DNA from: Polytrichum commune
Lineage: Eukaryota > Streptophyta > Polytrichopsida > Polytrichales > Polytrichaceae
Assembly (NCBI GenBank): GCA_950295325.1
Contig: OX485804.1
Span: forward strand, 2,292,001 to 2,356,000
Reading direction: 5' to 3'
Length of the DNA: 64,000 nucleotides
Shown here: positions 1-11,875 of the stretch, one piece after another
Layout: every line of letters starts with the position of its first letter
Position numbering within the stretch: the first letter of the stretch is position 1
Program-made: the position numbers and the translations under genes
Notes under the pieces: generated by a model
Databases searched by the model: none
Told to the model about the DNA's origin: nothing
Seen by the model: only the letters and a program-made list of their open reading frames with translations

Positions 1-5
1 TGCGC

Positions 6-242
6 TTATTTGTACATCACTTGCGCCTTTTGTTGTATGTCATCATCCGTAGTGCCTAATTCGTTTAGTGCTTTTACATTCAAATAATATCCATTATATA
101 TACTGCACTCTCTTTGTATTAGTCCCCACCTAGACTTCAAGGACTTTGGAGTTCTCTTGCAGTTATTGACATCCATTGCATTAAAATGATCGGCCACCCT
201 TTGCAAAAATGCCCGGGTACGCAACTCCCATATTATACACAG
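6..242 (-). pseudogene. PIF/Harbinger ORF1-like Myb/SANT protein fragment
   Basis: The minus-strand frame encodes about 78 residues resembling the Myb/SANT-like DNA-binding ORF1 protein that accompanies PIF/Harbinger transposases. Recognisable pieces are LQRVADHFNAM, RTPKSLKSRWGLIQREC and a tail like the family's 'EDD..KAK.MY'. In this family ORF1 helps the transposase bind its ends. A transposase relic lies about 1.1 kb to the right in divergent orientation, the usual two-ORF arrangement. The frame ends at a TAA at 6-8, shorter than typical ORF1, so the fragment is truncated, broken, or continues in an exon outside the window. The start is uncertain: the frame stays open upstream into LCIIWELRTR without an obvious Met. 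Family call by recognition; function inferred. Confidence 0.6.
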
Positions 243-330
243 GGGGCATCGTACTTAAAACGGCTTAGAGGACGGCTTTTGTAAAAATTATATCAAATTA
301 TATGAAATTAAAATGATCAAAAATTTGGGT

Positions 331-497
331 GAAGACCAAATTAAATAAAATGATATGAAAAAAAAGTTGGGTAAAGACCAAATTAAATAAAATGATATGA
401 AAAAAAAGTTGGGTAAAGACCAAATTAAATAAAATGATATGAAAAAAAAGTTGGGTGAAGACCAAATTAAATAAATGAAATAAAATAAAAGTTGGGT
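331..497. repeat. 42-bp tandem repeat, about four copies
   Basis: A 42-bp unit (GAAGACCAAATTAAATAAAA then TGATATGAAAAAAAAGTTGGGT) begins at 331, 373, 415 and 457; the last copy is degenerate. Because 42 is a multiple of three, the minus strand shows an apparent repeated peptide, but this is not a convincing gene. A short motif CCTCCCATTAAAATTATAA also occurs twice just to the right (about 514-565). The array lies between the two Harbinger ORFs. Confidence 0.85.
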
Positions 498-1285
498 TGC
501 ATATTTATTAAGCCTCCCATTAAAATTATAAGCCACGAATAGTTGCCTCCCATTAAAATTATAATTCATTCACAATGTTAATTTTTTATTAAAAAGTCCA
601 AAAAGTTGGGTAGTTTGACCTATGGTACTTGTATTAAAAAAATCATATAATTAGGTTTTTAATGCAATTATATGCTTCAAAATATATTCATTTCCTATAT
701 ATAATTAAATTTTTGGATTCCTTGTTAGAAGGGCTACAAGGGTTTCCTACATTAAAACAATTTGTATCACTCAATATTGGACTAAAACGCATTATAAGTG
801 ATTATAATCAGGACCATATAATACGGGAGTTGCGTACCCGGGCAAAAATGTGGTCGAGGTTTGGTTTATCCCTTGTATAGGTACTTGCGAAATATGTACA
901 TGACTCCTGCACAATTGAATATCCCCACATGGGCCAAAATTCTTGGATCGAAATGATTTGCCGACATTTCCACTACAACCTGGTACACTTTCCATTTTGT
1001 GTACTTAGGAATGATATTTTACGACAATGATTTCCATAATTCCTCGTATTCACTATTTATACAAAATTTAGACAAAAAGTCAAAATGTATATTTTAACTT
1101 TAGTATATTATAAAATAAAATAATATTTTACTTTTGTTTTATTTTTTGTTATAGAACTATATTTCTTTAAAAAATAACAGCCAACTTTTAAAAATGTAAA
1201 ATTATGCAATTATTGCAATATGTAATTGATAATGAGACATGTTTTCGTTAATTCTGTGTGAATTTGTATGTTAAAGTTTTTGAAA
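498..1285. other. AT-rich spacer with inverted ORF1-start copy
   Basis: No gene is supported. At 817-860 there is an inverted near-copy of the ORF1 5' region at about 200-236: TATAATA(C/T)GGGAGTTGCG then TACCCGG, differing at one base over 25 bp. The rest is AT-rich DNA between the two divergent Harbinger ORFs. Confidence 0.6.
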
Positions 1286-2567
1286 ATGGATGTATTTCAT
1301 AGACAATCGAGAGAACGATTCACATGAATTTTAGAAGATGATGTTGATGACCATGAATTGTCAATGGCTTATAGTTTGTTGGAAGATTTGATTGACGTGC
1401 AACCATTGCCTAAAAAACATGGAGGGTCTGTGCCTGATCGATTAGTATATCGCAAGAGAGGCAAATTAGTGCATCATGAGATAATAATGAGAGATTATTT
1501 TTGCGACAATCATGTGTACGATGATGTCCAATTCCGCACTCAGTTTAGAATGTCTAGACGATTATTTTTTAAAGTGGTTGAGGCAATATGTGCGTTCGAT
1601 TCGTATTTTGTACAAAAAGTTGATGCAATTGGTACACTTGGCTTGTCAAATATCCAAAAATGCATAGATGCTATTCATATGATAGGATATGGTGTGCCCT
1701 CCGATACAACAGATGAATACACAAGAGCGGCAAAAAGTACAGCCATGGAGAGTATGAAGCGGTTTGTGAGGGCTATTCGTGGGGTTTATAAAAAAACAAT
1801 ATTTACAACAACCCACACGAGAAAATTTGGAAAAACAAATGTGAATCAACAAAGCAAGAGGTTGGCCAAGTATGTTTGGCTCAATAGATTGCATGCATTA
1901 CCAATGGAAGAATTGTCCAGTAGCATGGAATGGACAATATTTAGACAAAGATGGCAACATGTCAATTATTTTGGAAGCAATAGCAGACCAATCTTTTTGG
2001 ATTTGGCATGCATTTTTTGGAACTGCGGGATCCAACAATGACATCAATGTTTTACAAAGAAGTCATTTGGTACGAAATTTTTTATCTGGGGAGTATGACG
2101 ATATATCCTTTGATGTAAACTCTCGATGGTATTCCAAATACTATCTACTCACAGATGGCATATATCCAAAGTGGTCAATATTTGTGCAATCTATAAAAGA
2201 TCCACAAGGTGAGAAAAGAAAACACTTTGCCAACAAACATGAAGCAGCCAGGAAAGATGTGGAGAGGCGTTTTGGGATGCTCAAAGCGAGATGGTCAATT
2301 CTACAACAACCAATTCGCTTGTGGGGTCTCTGTGATATTGAAAATGTGGTAATTGCATGTTGCATCATGCATAATATGATCATTGAGGATGAAAGAGATC
2401 ATAATCTTTCAGTTGTTTTAGAGCTTGTGCGTGTTGAAAATACACATCGAAATCTTAACTTTGAAGAGTATCTCCAAGGACAGGTTGAAATTCAAAACAG
2501 AGATCAACATTTTCAATTAAGGAACGACCTCATAGAACATTTATGGAAATTGAGGGGAAATTTATGA
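1286..2567 (+). pseudogene. PIF/Harbinger (DDE_Tnp_4, ALP1-like) transposase pseudogene
   Basis: The frame from ATG 1286 gives a DDE-type Harbinger transposase. It has an N-terminal acidic LEDDVDDHE segment, RRLFFKVVEAI, the signature GSIDCMHYQWKNCP with W..QY (first catalytic Asp), DQSFWIWHAFFGTAGSNNDINV (second), then a C-terminal DVERRFGMLKARW and CCIMHNMIIEDE (Glu region). Such proteins cut and paste elements flanked by short inverted repeats and 3-bp target duplications. The frame is broken three times: TGA at 1325-1327, a frameshift around the A7 run at 1790-1796, and TGA at 1842-1844; it ends at TGA 2565-2567. Length (about 426 codons) is near full size. Terminal repeats were not located. 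Confidence 0.85.
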
Positions 2568-3183
2568 CTTTTAGGTGTGTTTAGGGTGATTAGACTATGT
2601 TAGGAACCTATACATTATGCTTATGTTATATTTAGATTCGTTTTAATAGATAATAATTATCATTCAATATCGGACTATAAGGTGCTTGCATAGACATGTG
2701 TATGGGGGATTCCGCAATAGCAGATATTTATGATGGTCTGAATAAAATGCAATTCTTTGTTTTTGGAATCCCCTAAATCTTTTTTTTTACATATATATAT
2801 TTTTTATTTATTTTTATTTTGTATCTTAGCCTACATGCAAGATTTATAATATAACCTATATGCATGTTGAGTCGTAAACATGTGGTCGTAATAAGATTTT
2901 ATAATAATATCCGAAAAATATTCCTTATAATGAAAACCCTAAGACCTACCTAAATCAAACACAACAATAATCTATATAGTTATAGTCGAGTGGTGTGTGG
3001 GTAAGAAATGAAATATTATCATGGATGATTGAAATTTGGACAAAAACACACTTAGTAAGTAACAATAATAGCAACATTGTGAATGTATAATTACCAAAAA
3101 TATATTATAATAATAATAATAATAATAATAGTATATGTAATATATGATTATCTGAATATTTTTTCATATAATTATCTGATTAT

Positions 3184-3226
<43 letters not shown>

Positions 3227-3854
3227 TACCAACTACCTAAATTATATGCATCTAATTATCTAATTATTTATTTATATAATTATTTATACAAAAATATACA
3301 CCCTAAAATAATATGCATATAAGCCGCTAAATATATTAGATGCTAATTATCTAACTAAATATATTAACCAGGAGGGGCAACATCTCCGACTTCGAGTTTG
3401 AAAACATGTCTAGACACACTTTAAAACAACATAATATCAAAGAGGCTTTTCTTGCTAAAGAGTGGAAGAAAAAATTAGATTACCTCCATCTCGAGGAAAG
3501 CTAGCATGTGAGCATTGAGTAGTGAGCGGTTACATGTGAGTAATGAGCAACAAAATGACCAATAATAGGATTTTAAAAAGAAAGCATTTTAAATGTAGTT
3601 TGATTATATATTATGAAAATAACATTTTGGGCAAACAAAGTATTGAACTTGGCCCTATTACCATGAATTTTGGGAAGTTTGCCGGTCCACAATGATAGGC
3701 ATTTTACTGAAATGTCAAGCATTTTATTGTGACAAACAACTATTTAGTTGCACCATCAATTTGCACTACGTACATTTCATACGGACATACACATATATTT
3801 CTATATTTGTAAAAATGAGGAATAATTGCATCCATGCCCTTCACCCCTATGCCA
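2568..3854. other. AT-rich non-coding DNA with microsatellites
   Basis: No coding region is supported. It contains a (TAA)n run (about 3105-3130), a (TA)n run (3188-3223), and at 2952-2973 one copy of a dispersed motif (AAATCAAACACAACAATAAT) that recurs at 48446 and 63156. Confidence 0.7.
3105..3223. repeat. TAA and TA microsatellites
   Basis: A TAA run of about nine units at 3105-3130 is followed, after AT-rich sequence, by an uninterrupted TA run of about 18 units at 3188-3223. These are simple repeats; apparent peptides across them are artefacts. Confidence 0.95.
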
Positions 3855-5350
3855 CTAGGCTTGTTCTGCAACACCCGCAAGCTCAAGAAGACGCATCACC
3901 TCATTGTAGCTAAATGTCGGTGCATGAATGTACTTGTTAGTGGCGTAGTCAACCTTGCACAAACACCTGAACACATAATGCAAGTGTTTGCATGAAACCC
4001 ACTGACCCCTCTCTCCCACTGCTAAAGATAATATTTTCGCAAAATTTGGGCAAGTGCATTGCGGAATATTTACAATGGAGACAAGGTATGTCTTCTCCGC
4101 TTTGGAAACTATGGTAATGATGCATCCATATCCAGGGTATGCAATGGGAGTCACACCAACCACATAATACCCATCCATGTGTAATGCATTCTCCCATTTA
4201 TTCCCGTGCTTTGATAATGGTGCTGCCATGTTCCGTCAAACTGCCTTGGAAAACGTGTGTTTGGGAGCGCATCAGGGTTTGGAGGAACATGGAAATGTGA
4301 GTGAGGGATGGGGAGGTTTGTCATTGTTCTCAATTGACGACGTGGTGATAGTGCACCTTTCTATTGCAGTTAAAACCCAATATTTTCCAATGCAAACACC
4401 TCCTACCGTGTCAAGTTTATACCAACCTTCACCGGCCACACCTTAGGGAGGTTTGGCCAATCAAACACCCATTTTTTCTTGCTCCCTTTCACGCATGGAT
4501 TAATGTCATTTGCACAAAACCAAAAATTTGAAAGAACGTGATCGTTGGAATGATATTCCTTCTTCATGCTTGTGTAAGTTGGTGCAAGTGTGCCATGTGT
4601 ACTCTTCCTGACTTTAGCCCTACATGGATGTCCAGTATTTGTCTGCAATGCGTAACACTCTTTTTTGGACGGATAAGGCAATCGTGAAATATATTATTGG
4701 GATTTAAGACACTCTAACTCCAACATAGTAGTGGTGCAAGACACCACATTCTCATCATGCTTGAAGGATTCATCTATGCGTGCCCTCGTTGACCTTGTAT
4801 TAGGGTGAGGATTGGAGTAGTTCACTTTGTCGGGATGATGAGAATCATATTCAGATCCAGACGGTGAATCTAGTTTCCTCTTGGTTGATTCAAACAACTC
4901 AGATTCCTCTAGTGCACAATTCCTTGTATTAAGATCCTCTCCCCTAAGGTATGACCTCATTGACTCTGCAAAGAGCTTGGGATCGCCGATATGCGCTACA
5001 ACTTTGAGCTTCAATGATGCTTCATCTGGCCCTTTCCTTGAAGAGCCCCCTTTAAGTCAAAAACGATAATTTGTGATTTGCATGAATGCGCAGATCATGT
5101 CATCCACAGTTGCCTCGTACAAACATGTCATTTTGTTCCCAGATTGCTGTAGCCACTTGTTATGTACTATTTCAGCCAGGTTGCAAGTTGGCATCTCAGC
5201 ACGTTGATCCAAAGTTAGATCATGTAGTACATGTTGGAGATATTTTTAGTTTAAAAATGAAATGACACAAAAATTTCATCAATAATAGAAGAATAACACT
5301 TGTATATGAGAAGAAACTTACAATGAGCATGTGACCTCTCCGTTGTCTAT
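3855..5350 (-). pseudogene. SWIM zinc-finger protein pseudogene (transposase C-terminal half?)
   Basis: Read on minus from about 5240, frames give CNLAEIVHNKWLQQSGNK, LYEATVDDMICAFMQI, LKGG, then a charged ELFESTKRKLD region, CVKGSKKKWVFDWP and WPVKVGINL. After further breaks there is a SWIM-type zinc finger: C58-T-C60 and C80-K-H82 in the segment starting at Met 4229. SWIM domains bind nucleic acid or protein and are common at the C-terminus of MULE-like transposases. Breaks include a TGA near 5069, a TAA near 4692 and shifts near 4400-4250. A consensus donor (GTAAGT on minus, at 5321) suggests an upstream exon at 5322-5350, which stops at the copia LTR. Cellular function is unknown; kinship with the 27-kb pseudogene as halves of one family is inference. 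Confidence 0.6.
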
Positions 5351-5739
5351 TGTTAGGGAGATAAATGCAACTTCTAGTCAACCTCCCTAGTGGTAGGGGC
5401 TAATCAGTATTAATTAGTCCCACATGGGCATTAGCCACCTTAAGTAAAGTGGCGGCCGCCGGTAGGAGGCCGTGCGCACAAGTCCAAGGTATCTCAACTT
5501 ATGAGCAAACAATTAGTTAAGGGCCTCGGTCTTGGTGTAGGAGACCGAGGCCGAGCTAGAATATTCCCACCGAGGTAGCTAGTCCACGGTGTAACCAGGT
5601 GCCGACACTTGGACCTAGTCCAAGTGTCGAGCCAGATTGTATATAAAGGGCAGTTCCCCCCTTGATCAAAACAGTTCAAGAGCTTAAGTTAGCATCATTA
5701 CTATGTTTCATTATGCACATGGTTTCTTTATTCTTAACA
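5351..5739 (+). repeat. Copia 5' LTR
   Basis: It starts TGTTAGGGAG and ends CTTAACA, so the ends are the short inverted pair TGTTA/TAACA. The first about 244 bp match the right LTR at 13653-13896 with scattered differences. A TATA box (TATATAAAGG) lies at about 5640. Just after the LTR, CGTTATCAACATTGC sits where a primer-binding site is expected, but I could not assign the priming tRNA. Confidence 0.85.
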
Positions 5740-6897
5740 CGTTATCAACATTGCTCCTAGCACCTCATTGTTCACTTCAGATTGTTATTCAATCACTTTT
5801 GAAAGCACTTGAGTGGTCACTTTTGAGAGATCACTAGATAGACATGCATGTTTAACTTGTACGAGCATCAGAAAGTCTTTTCACCTCCAGATAGATAGTT
5901 TTTACTACTGAGCTACTATCGGAGAGCAGATTTTACCTAGATCAGATATATCTAGAGTCATTTCGTGACAGTTGCTACATCTGAACTCAACTCTCACCTC
6001 CACTCTCTATACTTTGGACAATTCTGATAGCACAGAAATGCTGCCGAAATGACTGCAGAAATGCATATGTAGAATGGTCATAAGTCTTATAGTACCGAAA
6101 TGTTGCACAACTCATTAGAAATCAGACTTACACTTTTTGATATTCTCCCTCTACATAGAAACGTTGTGCTGCCAAAATCTCTGCTGATACTAATACTCTG
6201 AGGTCACACATATATATTTATATGCACTTCTACATCTTACTTAGTGTTTGATTTCATAGATTTTTCCTCATTGCTGAAATCTGTTGCAGAGACAGATTAA
6301 AACTCAGTTTGATTTCAGAACTATAAGTACTATTTATATATATATGATATATATAGTACAAATCTATACACTTATTTTTTGATTGTGTTTAAAACTGATT
6401 CTAACAAGTCTGTCCTTGGAATAATTACCCGAACTAAAGTAAGATCCCACTACCTTCATCCACTTTGTCTGAATCGGATTTATCTTTACTAACCCCTACT
6501 GGTTAGGTGAAGCTTGGTTTTTTTACTTCACCTCTAGAAGTTCTTATTTACCCCAGGTAAATCATCTCACTTTTATCCTACCATTTTGAATCAGCACATC
6601 TTGATTGTTAGCAAACTTCAAGTATATTAGTAACAGTACCCTGTATGCAACAGAAATAGTACATACGTTGTATTTCAATATCTGTCTGTACTTCTCATAC
6701 GCATATATATATATTAGTACACCCGTATATCTAACAGTAGACGTTTCCATATACAAAACCCAGTATCAGGTTATATAGACTTAACATTTACTTTACCCAT
6801 TTAAGTTTCTGGTCACACTAATATAGAATTCTGGTTGATAGCGACTAACCATATTTAAGCACCCTTGTCCGTATGCACCCTTGTCTCATCAAAGTAA
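5740..6897 (+). other. Copia 5' leader
   Basis: About 1.15 kb between the LTR and the gag start has no supported gene. It is AT-rich, with short TA runs near 6340 and 6700. This is the untranslated leader of the retrotransposon. Confidence 0.6.
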
Positions 6898-7951
6898 ATG
6901 TTTACTTCATCAACGGATGACATACACACCATAATATCAATGTCTACAAAACCTAGCTTTACGGAATCCAAAATGCACGCCTTAATGTTTGCACCTCTGA
7001 GTTCCGACGGGTCAAACTTCTTAGAATGGGTTAACGATGCTAAAGTGTTATTGAGTGCTGAGGACCTCGCCAAGACTCTAACATCAGCACCTCCAAGCAC
7101 AAGCACCACCCCAACGGACGACACACCACCGATCCCACCAACAGCCAAATGACACACACTGATGATACTTCAACGCCACCTCGACCACGCATTACGACTT
7201 CAATACTTGCAGATCGAGGACCCCGCTGAGCTATGGGCGGAACTTCACGCCCGGTTTGACCACGAACAAACGTTGTTCCTGCCACAAGCTCGAGCGGACT
7301 GGACCAACATTCGAGTACTCGAATTCCCGGACTTCGCCGCATTCAACTCGGAGTTGCACTGGATTACAGTTCAACTTTGGTTGTGCGGCCAAGTCATCAC
7401 AGACAAGGAGCTAATCGAGAAGACCCTCTCGACATTTCCACCCGCAACGGCCATCCTCTCACAACAATACATGAACATGAAGTTTAAGAAGCACTCGAAA
7501 CTCATGTCTCACCTATTGCTCGCCGAGAAGCATCGCCAAATCCTGCTACGAAACGCGAAGTCCCGACCAACGAGGGAGGTGCATACGACCATCACCAAGA
7601 TCGAGGATGTCGAGCCGGAGGAGCTCAACGGAGTGGTGGGAGCAATCGCACTGGCGGCGGGAGCGGGACCGCGGCGGGACGACCCACCGGCGCAACACCA
7701 CGCGGAAGTTCACGTCGCAGAGGCCTCGAGAAGGCCACCAAGAGGTTCTTTCCGAAAAACCCCACCCAAATGGCATAACAAACCTGCAACAGGGAACCCC
7801 CACATACCTAGGCATTTTCCAGCTAAGCATGAAAATGTTAGACCAACCTCGGATTGTCACAAATGTGGGAGAAAAGGCATTTTGCAAAAGATTGTCAGGC
7901 ATCGCAATACATTGTAGACATGTTCAGAGAATTGCAAGAGCTCCGCAATAA
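6898..7951 (+). pseudogene. Copia gag (UBN2-like) with zinc knuckle, broken
   Basis: The ATG at 6898 opens a gag frame: SDGSNFLEWVNDAKVLL, then HLDHALRLQYLQIEDPAELW and a helical region ending AEKHRQILLRN, typical of copia-type gag (UBN2). A CCHC zinc knuckle begins CHKCGRKG in this frame and continues HFAKDC in another, so a frameshift lies in the knuckle (A-run near 7867-7876). An in-frame TGA at 7150-7152 also interrupts it. Gag packages element RNA into virus-like particles; this copy cannot be translated intact. Confidence 0.8.
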
Positions 7952-8326
7952 GCCTAGAGAGAATTATAACTTTGAGCCTTCAAATATGCCTACATTTGAT
8001 TATGATGTGGAAAATTTTATGGCTATCTATGAGGGGCCCACGTCAAACCCAAACGTTGCCCTCCTAGACAGCGCCTCAACATACATAATTCTAACTAAGG
8101 CTGAATTCTTCCACTTCCAAAGTGAGAATTCATGGTTTAATTGTAAAATTCTGACAATGGCCGGAAGCCGGACCTTAAGGTTCCGGGACGGCCGGACAAC
8201 AATCATATTGTCCGGGGGATTCCCCTTCGATTGTCCGAAGGCAATGTACGTCCCAGACGCCTCGAGGAGCCTGATCAGCGATCGGGATCTACGGGCGAGG
8301 AATATCCACCTCTGCACAACGATGCA
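7854..8326 (+). pseudogene. Copia protease region (N-terminal part of pol)
   Basis: The frame from the zinc knuckle reads on into ALLDSASTYIIL, where copia aspartic proteases carry D-S/T-G; here the triplet reads D-S-A, so the active site looks altered. Downstream LRFRDGRTTIILSGG and YVPDASRSLISDRDL match the usual flap and C-terminal protease motifs. The frame is interrupted at 8326 by the nested insertion and resumes at 10801: the codon split by the duplicated target rejoins in phase (CTTMQGDEEV). Confidence 0.75.
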
Positions 8327-10795
8327 TGTCGTGGCCCGGGTTTTCCGGATTTATCAATTAACCGTCTTGTTAGGTTAAAAGAGTAGTACGGACGGAGGAA
8401 AGTAGGATAGGTAGAATAAGTGGTAGGCATTATGTAGATTAGTTCTTCAAGAGGGAGAAGAAAAATAAAAATCCTTAAAGTAGTTAAAAACCCCAAATTA
8501 AGTTATGTTAGAAATCCCACTTCGGGTATCGGAAATGGGAGAAAGAGGAAAAAAAGGAGACTTCGGCGAGGTGGAGAAAGCGGAGCGCTTGCGAGAGGAA
8601 AGCGGCAGACTGAGAGAATAGGATGTGGTGGAAATTCAGGGTGCCGCGGTAGGAGGTGGAAACCAACATGTGGAAGAGGTGGACCAAGTGGAAGACATCA
8701 CGGCGATCACGGCAATCACGGCCCCGCCGGTTTCCGCGACTGAGGTGGTGGTTCTCAATGCCACCCCAGTTTCATCCACCATTGAGAAGGAAACCTTGGA
8801 TGGTTGCCACATGGCCGAGGTAACACCACCGAGCCCTGCCATGGCATTCCAGATGGTTGCCCGGGATCCGCCGCCGCTTGCACTACTTGCTCCGGGATTT
8901 CCGCCGGACAACCAACTGTCCGCACCACTGGCGCCGGATGTTGCGGAGACGGTGGACCGCGTGGGAGTGATTTCCGCGCCGAATACTCACGAGGTGGAAG
9001 TGGCGCCACCACGTGTTCCATCTTTGGCAACGGACAGAGTGGACCGCAGCGAAAGGCGGAAGAATAATAAGAAGGAAGCCAAGCTGAAGAAGCGGAAAGA
9101 TAGGGAGTAGATTCTAGTTAGGATTCCATTTTGGGTTGTTTTGGGCAAGTAGTTAGTTGGCCCTGAATTGTGTGCCTCGTCATTTTCTTTGTTTGGGTTT
9201 TGACCTCTCAATGAGGTGGATTGTCAGGACTGTCACGTGGCCCGCGATTTCCAGCATGGAAACCATGGCGCGTGGGTGTTAGGTAATTAAAGGGGAAGAG
9301 CACTTCAGTGTTTCCCTCATCATTTTGCAATACAAGTGTTCTTTTGTTCAATTCAGACCTTATGCTTTACTCCACCTTCGGTGTGAGTTGAGTCTTAAGT
9401 CCATGTATAATGCAAGTGGTCCCTCCTTTCCGTACTTGAGGTTTCCGAGTTTTCCGCCATTCCCTATCACTCTGTATGTTAGTTAGATTAGTGTTCCGTG
9501 ATAGGACAGGGAATCAGTAATACCTCGAGGTGCGTGTGGTTAAAACGCCCCTGTGTGAACAGGTGATGGGCGGAGGAATCTTAAGCACGGAAAGGCGGAA
9601 AGGATTGGACGAGCAAGGGGAAAGAACCCCACCGTGGGATTGTTGGGCAAGGGGAGTTCCGCGCACACGATAGGTTCTTCCCCACTTACTCCATCCAACT
9701 AGGGACCGACAATGAGCAGCAGTGGATAAACCTGTCCAATAGTAGGGGGAGAGTTCTGGTTTACGCCTTCCGCTTGCCGTGACCTGGAGGTGGATTATAC
9801 CGATCAACAGTAACGGACTGGTCTAGAACACTCATGCACCTGCCGTGATTGGCGCTTGGTTCCCACCGCGGATGGTAGGCGTGGTAGCCCCATCCCTATG
9901 TTAGCCCCGCCGTCACGGAAAACAACATACCCTGGGTCCTATCCTGTGTGACCGGTGGAACAGCACAAGCTACCCATTGTGAGGACAGGAGCGAAGATGT
10001 TGTGTTTCCACCTTTCTCGAAGGAGGATTCGGTTTCCGCGTGTGGTATAGTGAAAACTGTGCCATCACGAAAACCGGATCAAGCTGGTTTTGTAGACCCA
10101 AAACTTCCTCCACCTTTTTCCCCGTCAAAGGAGGTGGCACGAGTCGGATACTTGAGTGGGACACCTTCCCGAGGAAGGGCTGCCCCGATCATAACACTAG
10201 TCTAAGGGAGTAGGAGTTAGAAGGAGGAAGTGGAGATAGGGAGACAATCCTAAGAAATCAATCCAAAGGGTGAAATCCTGATGAACAACTACCAAGTCTC
10301 TCTGAGCATTCTAGCCTAAAACACTAGAATTATTGTCCTTGTGGCACGGTCAAAGATCTAGCGGATAGTGGAAATACAGGTCAGATCCGCTACCTCTATC
10401 GCGGAAACCTTATCCCGGAAGTCATGACCCGTAATAAGGAATCTTAGAATGGGGTGTATATAGTTGTTATACTATGGATTCGGGACGCTGAGTCTATTGT
10501 TGTTACTACTATAGGGTGGGAGTTTGTCCATACTTTGTGTTGTGTTCCTTACCTCGGTCCACTACCGGGAAGGCGGAAATTTCCATGCTATAATTTCCGT
10601 AATATCCCAGATTTCTTAATCCGATTTGTATTATCTTAGTTTCTGGTGTTTCTTGTGTGTGTGTTAGTGAAAGATTTCCTCCCTCTGTGTTGTGAACGAC
10701 CGCAGGTTCTTCGTGGGAACGAACTTGGCGCGGCTGTGACGTTTTACGCGTTTATCAGGTTAATTTAATGAATACGTCACCACCGTGCTACGACA
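8327..10795 (+). mobile_element. 2,469-bp nested insertion with LTR-like ends (solo LTR or non-autonomous element)
   Basis: This block interrupts the copia pol frame. It starts TGTCGTGG and ends TGCTACGACA (TG..CA, inverted TGTCGT/ACGACA). It is flanked by the 5-bp direct repeat ATGCA at 8322-8326 and 10796-10800. Removing the block and one repeat restores the pol frame, so the boundaries are secure. TG..CA ends with a 5-bp target duplication are an LTR signature, but I found no clear pair of long direct repeats inside and no retroviral-like domains. A long solo LTR or a non-autonomous LTR derivative is most likely. Confidence 0.8.
8625..9110 (+). CDS. Low-complexity 161-codon open frame inside the nested insertion
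   Basis: An open frame of 161 codons, Ala/Val/Pro-rich in the middle, ends in a strongly basic tail (RSERRKNNKKEAKLKKRKDRE region). It begins with GTG rather than ATG, and the first Met comes late, so it may be an exon or chance. No family recognised. It is the longest open frame in the 2.47-kb insertion and is GC-richer than its surroundings. Confidence 0.25.
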   Translation: MVEIQGAAVGGGNQHVEEVDQVEDITAITAITAPPVSATEVVVLNATPVSSTIEKETLDGCHMAEVTPPSPAMAFQMVARDPPPLALLAPGFPPDNQLSAPLAPDVAETVDRVGVISAPNTHEVEVAPPRVPSLATDRVDRSERRKNNKKEAKLKKRKDRE

Positions 10796-10800
10796 ATGCA

Positions 10801-11875
10801 AGGCGATGAAGAAGTAATCGAGCTTAAGCAAGGACCCAACGTAATTTCCACCGCTAACGCGGGCTTCGATGGACTTTATAAGGTTGCCATAAAACCCTTG
10901 GCATCTAGCCCCACCCTAGGTGAGGAAGAGGTGTGCATGGCCGTATGGGAGGGAGGTCCCACGTCGGAGCGCAACCTGACGCAGGGGGTGTCTCTAGACA
11001 CTAAATTTGCCAAACCTGATATTTGGCATTCAAGATTGGGGCATCTGGAAACAACGGTGTTCCGGCGGATGATCTCCCTGACTCAAAATCACAATCTTAC
11101 AACGACAGATGCCGGGAAAACGCACGAATGCGTAGCATGCATACAAAAAAAACTAATCCGGAAACCTTCAACTTGGACCTTGCCCACGGAACTGCCACCG
11201 CTTCTCCACATTATACATGGGAATATTTGTGGGCCGATAAACCCATCTTCGGGAACGTTTCGATACTATTTCGTCATGATTGACGCCTCGGATAGCCACC
11301 TCGAAGTCGCCTTACTTCCGATCCGGAACCTAGTCTTTCCCAAACTCCTAGCCATCCTCTTTAGGTACAAAAACCACTTTCCCGACAACCCAATAAAATA
11401 CCTTAGAATGGATAATGCCTATGAATTCCGGTCCCACGGCATTCAAGATTAATCTTACCTACTCGGTTCCGTACACACACGCCCAGGACGGCCTAGCCGA
11501 GGCGTTCGTGAAGAAGATACAACTGATCGCAATACCGTTGTTGCTTCACGCCCGCCTCCCATCCAATATGTGGGGCCATGCGGTATTACACGCCGCGACA
11601 CTACTAAAACTTAGACCTACCCTCCTCAATGTGCGAACCATGCATGAACTTTTAGCCGGGAGACCACCAAACGTTGCTCATATCCGCACCTTTGGATGCC
11701 AAGTTTAGGTCCATCTTCCCGACCCAAAACGGCACAAAATCAGTCCTCAAAGACATGAGGGCATTTACGTTGGTTACGATTTACCCTCTATCATTCGCTA
11801 CTTTAAATCCGCAACCAAGAATTTGCTCAAGATTAGGTTTGCTAATTGCAAATCCTTAGAGTATATATTTCTCTC
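10801..11875 (+). pseudogene. Copia integrase region, broken
   Basis: The pre-integrase zinc motif is visible (WHSRLGH....C-VAC), then IHGNICGPI and LRMDNAYEF of the catalytic core, followed in another frame by AQDGLAEAFVKKIQLIA, WGHAVLHAA and HIRTFGC. Integrase inserts element cDNA. The residue that is Asp in the usual HxD.CGP motif is Asn here, so the first catalytic acid appears lost. A frameshift lies near 11420-11450 and a TAG at 11706-11708, after which the same frame continues with GIYVGYDLPSIIRY. Confidence 0.8.

Noticed and set aside
288-569. Repeated peptide YLIWSLPNFFFISF on minus
   Set aside because: It is an artefact of a 42-bp AT-rich tandem repeat whose length is a multiple of three.
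3083-3322. Open frame across the TA repeat
   Set aside because: Poly-Ile/Tyr translation of a microsatellite.
7040-7902. Minus-strand open frames opposite copia gag
   Set aside because: GC-rich shadows of the gag frame without recognisable domains.
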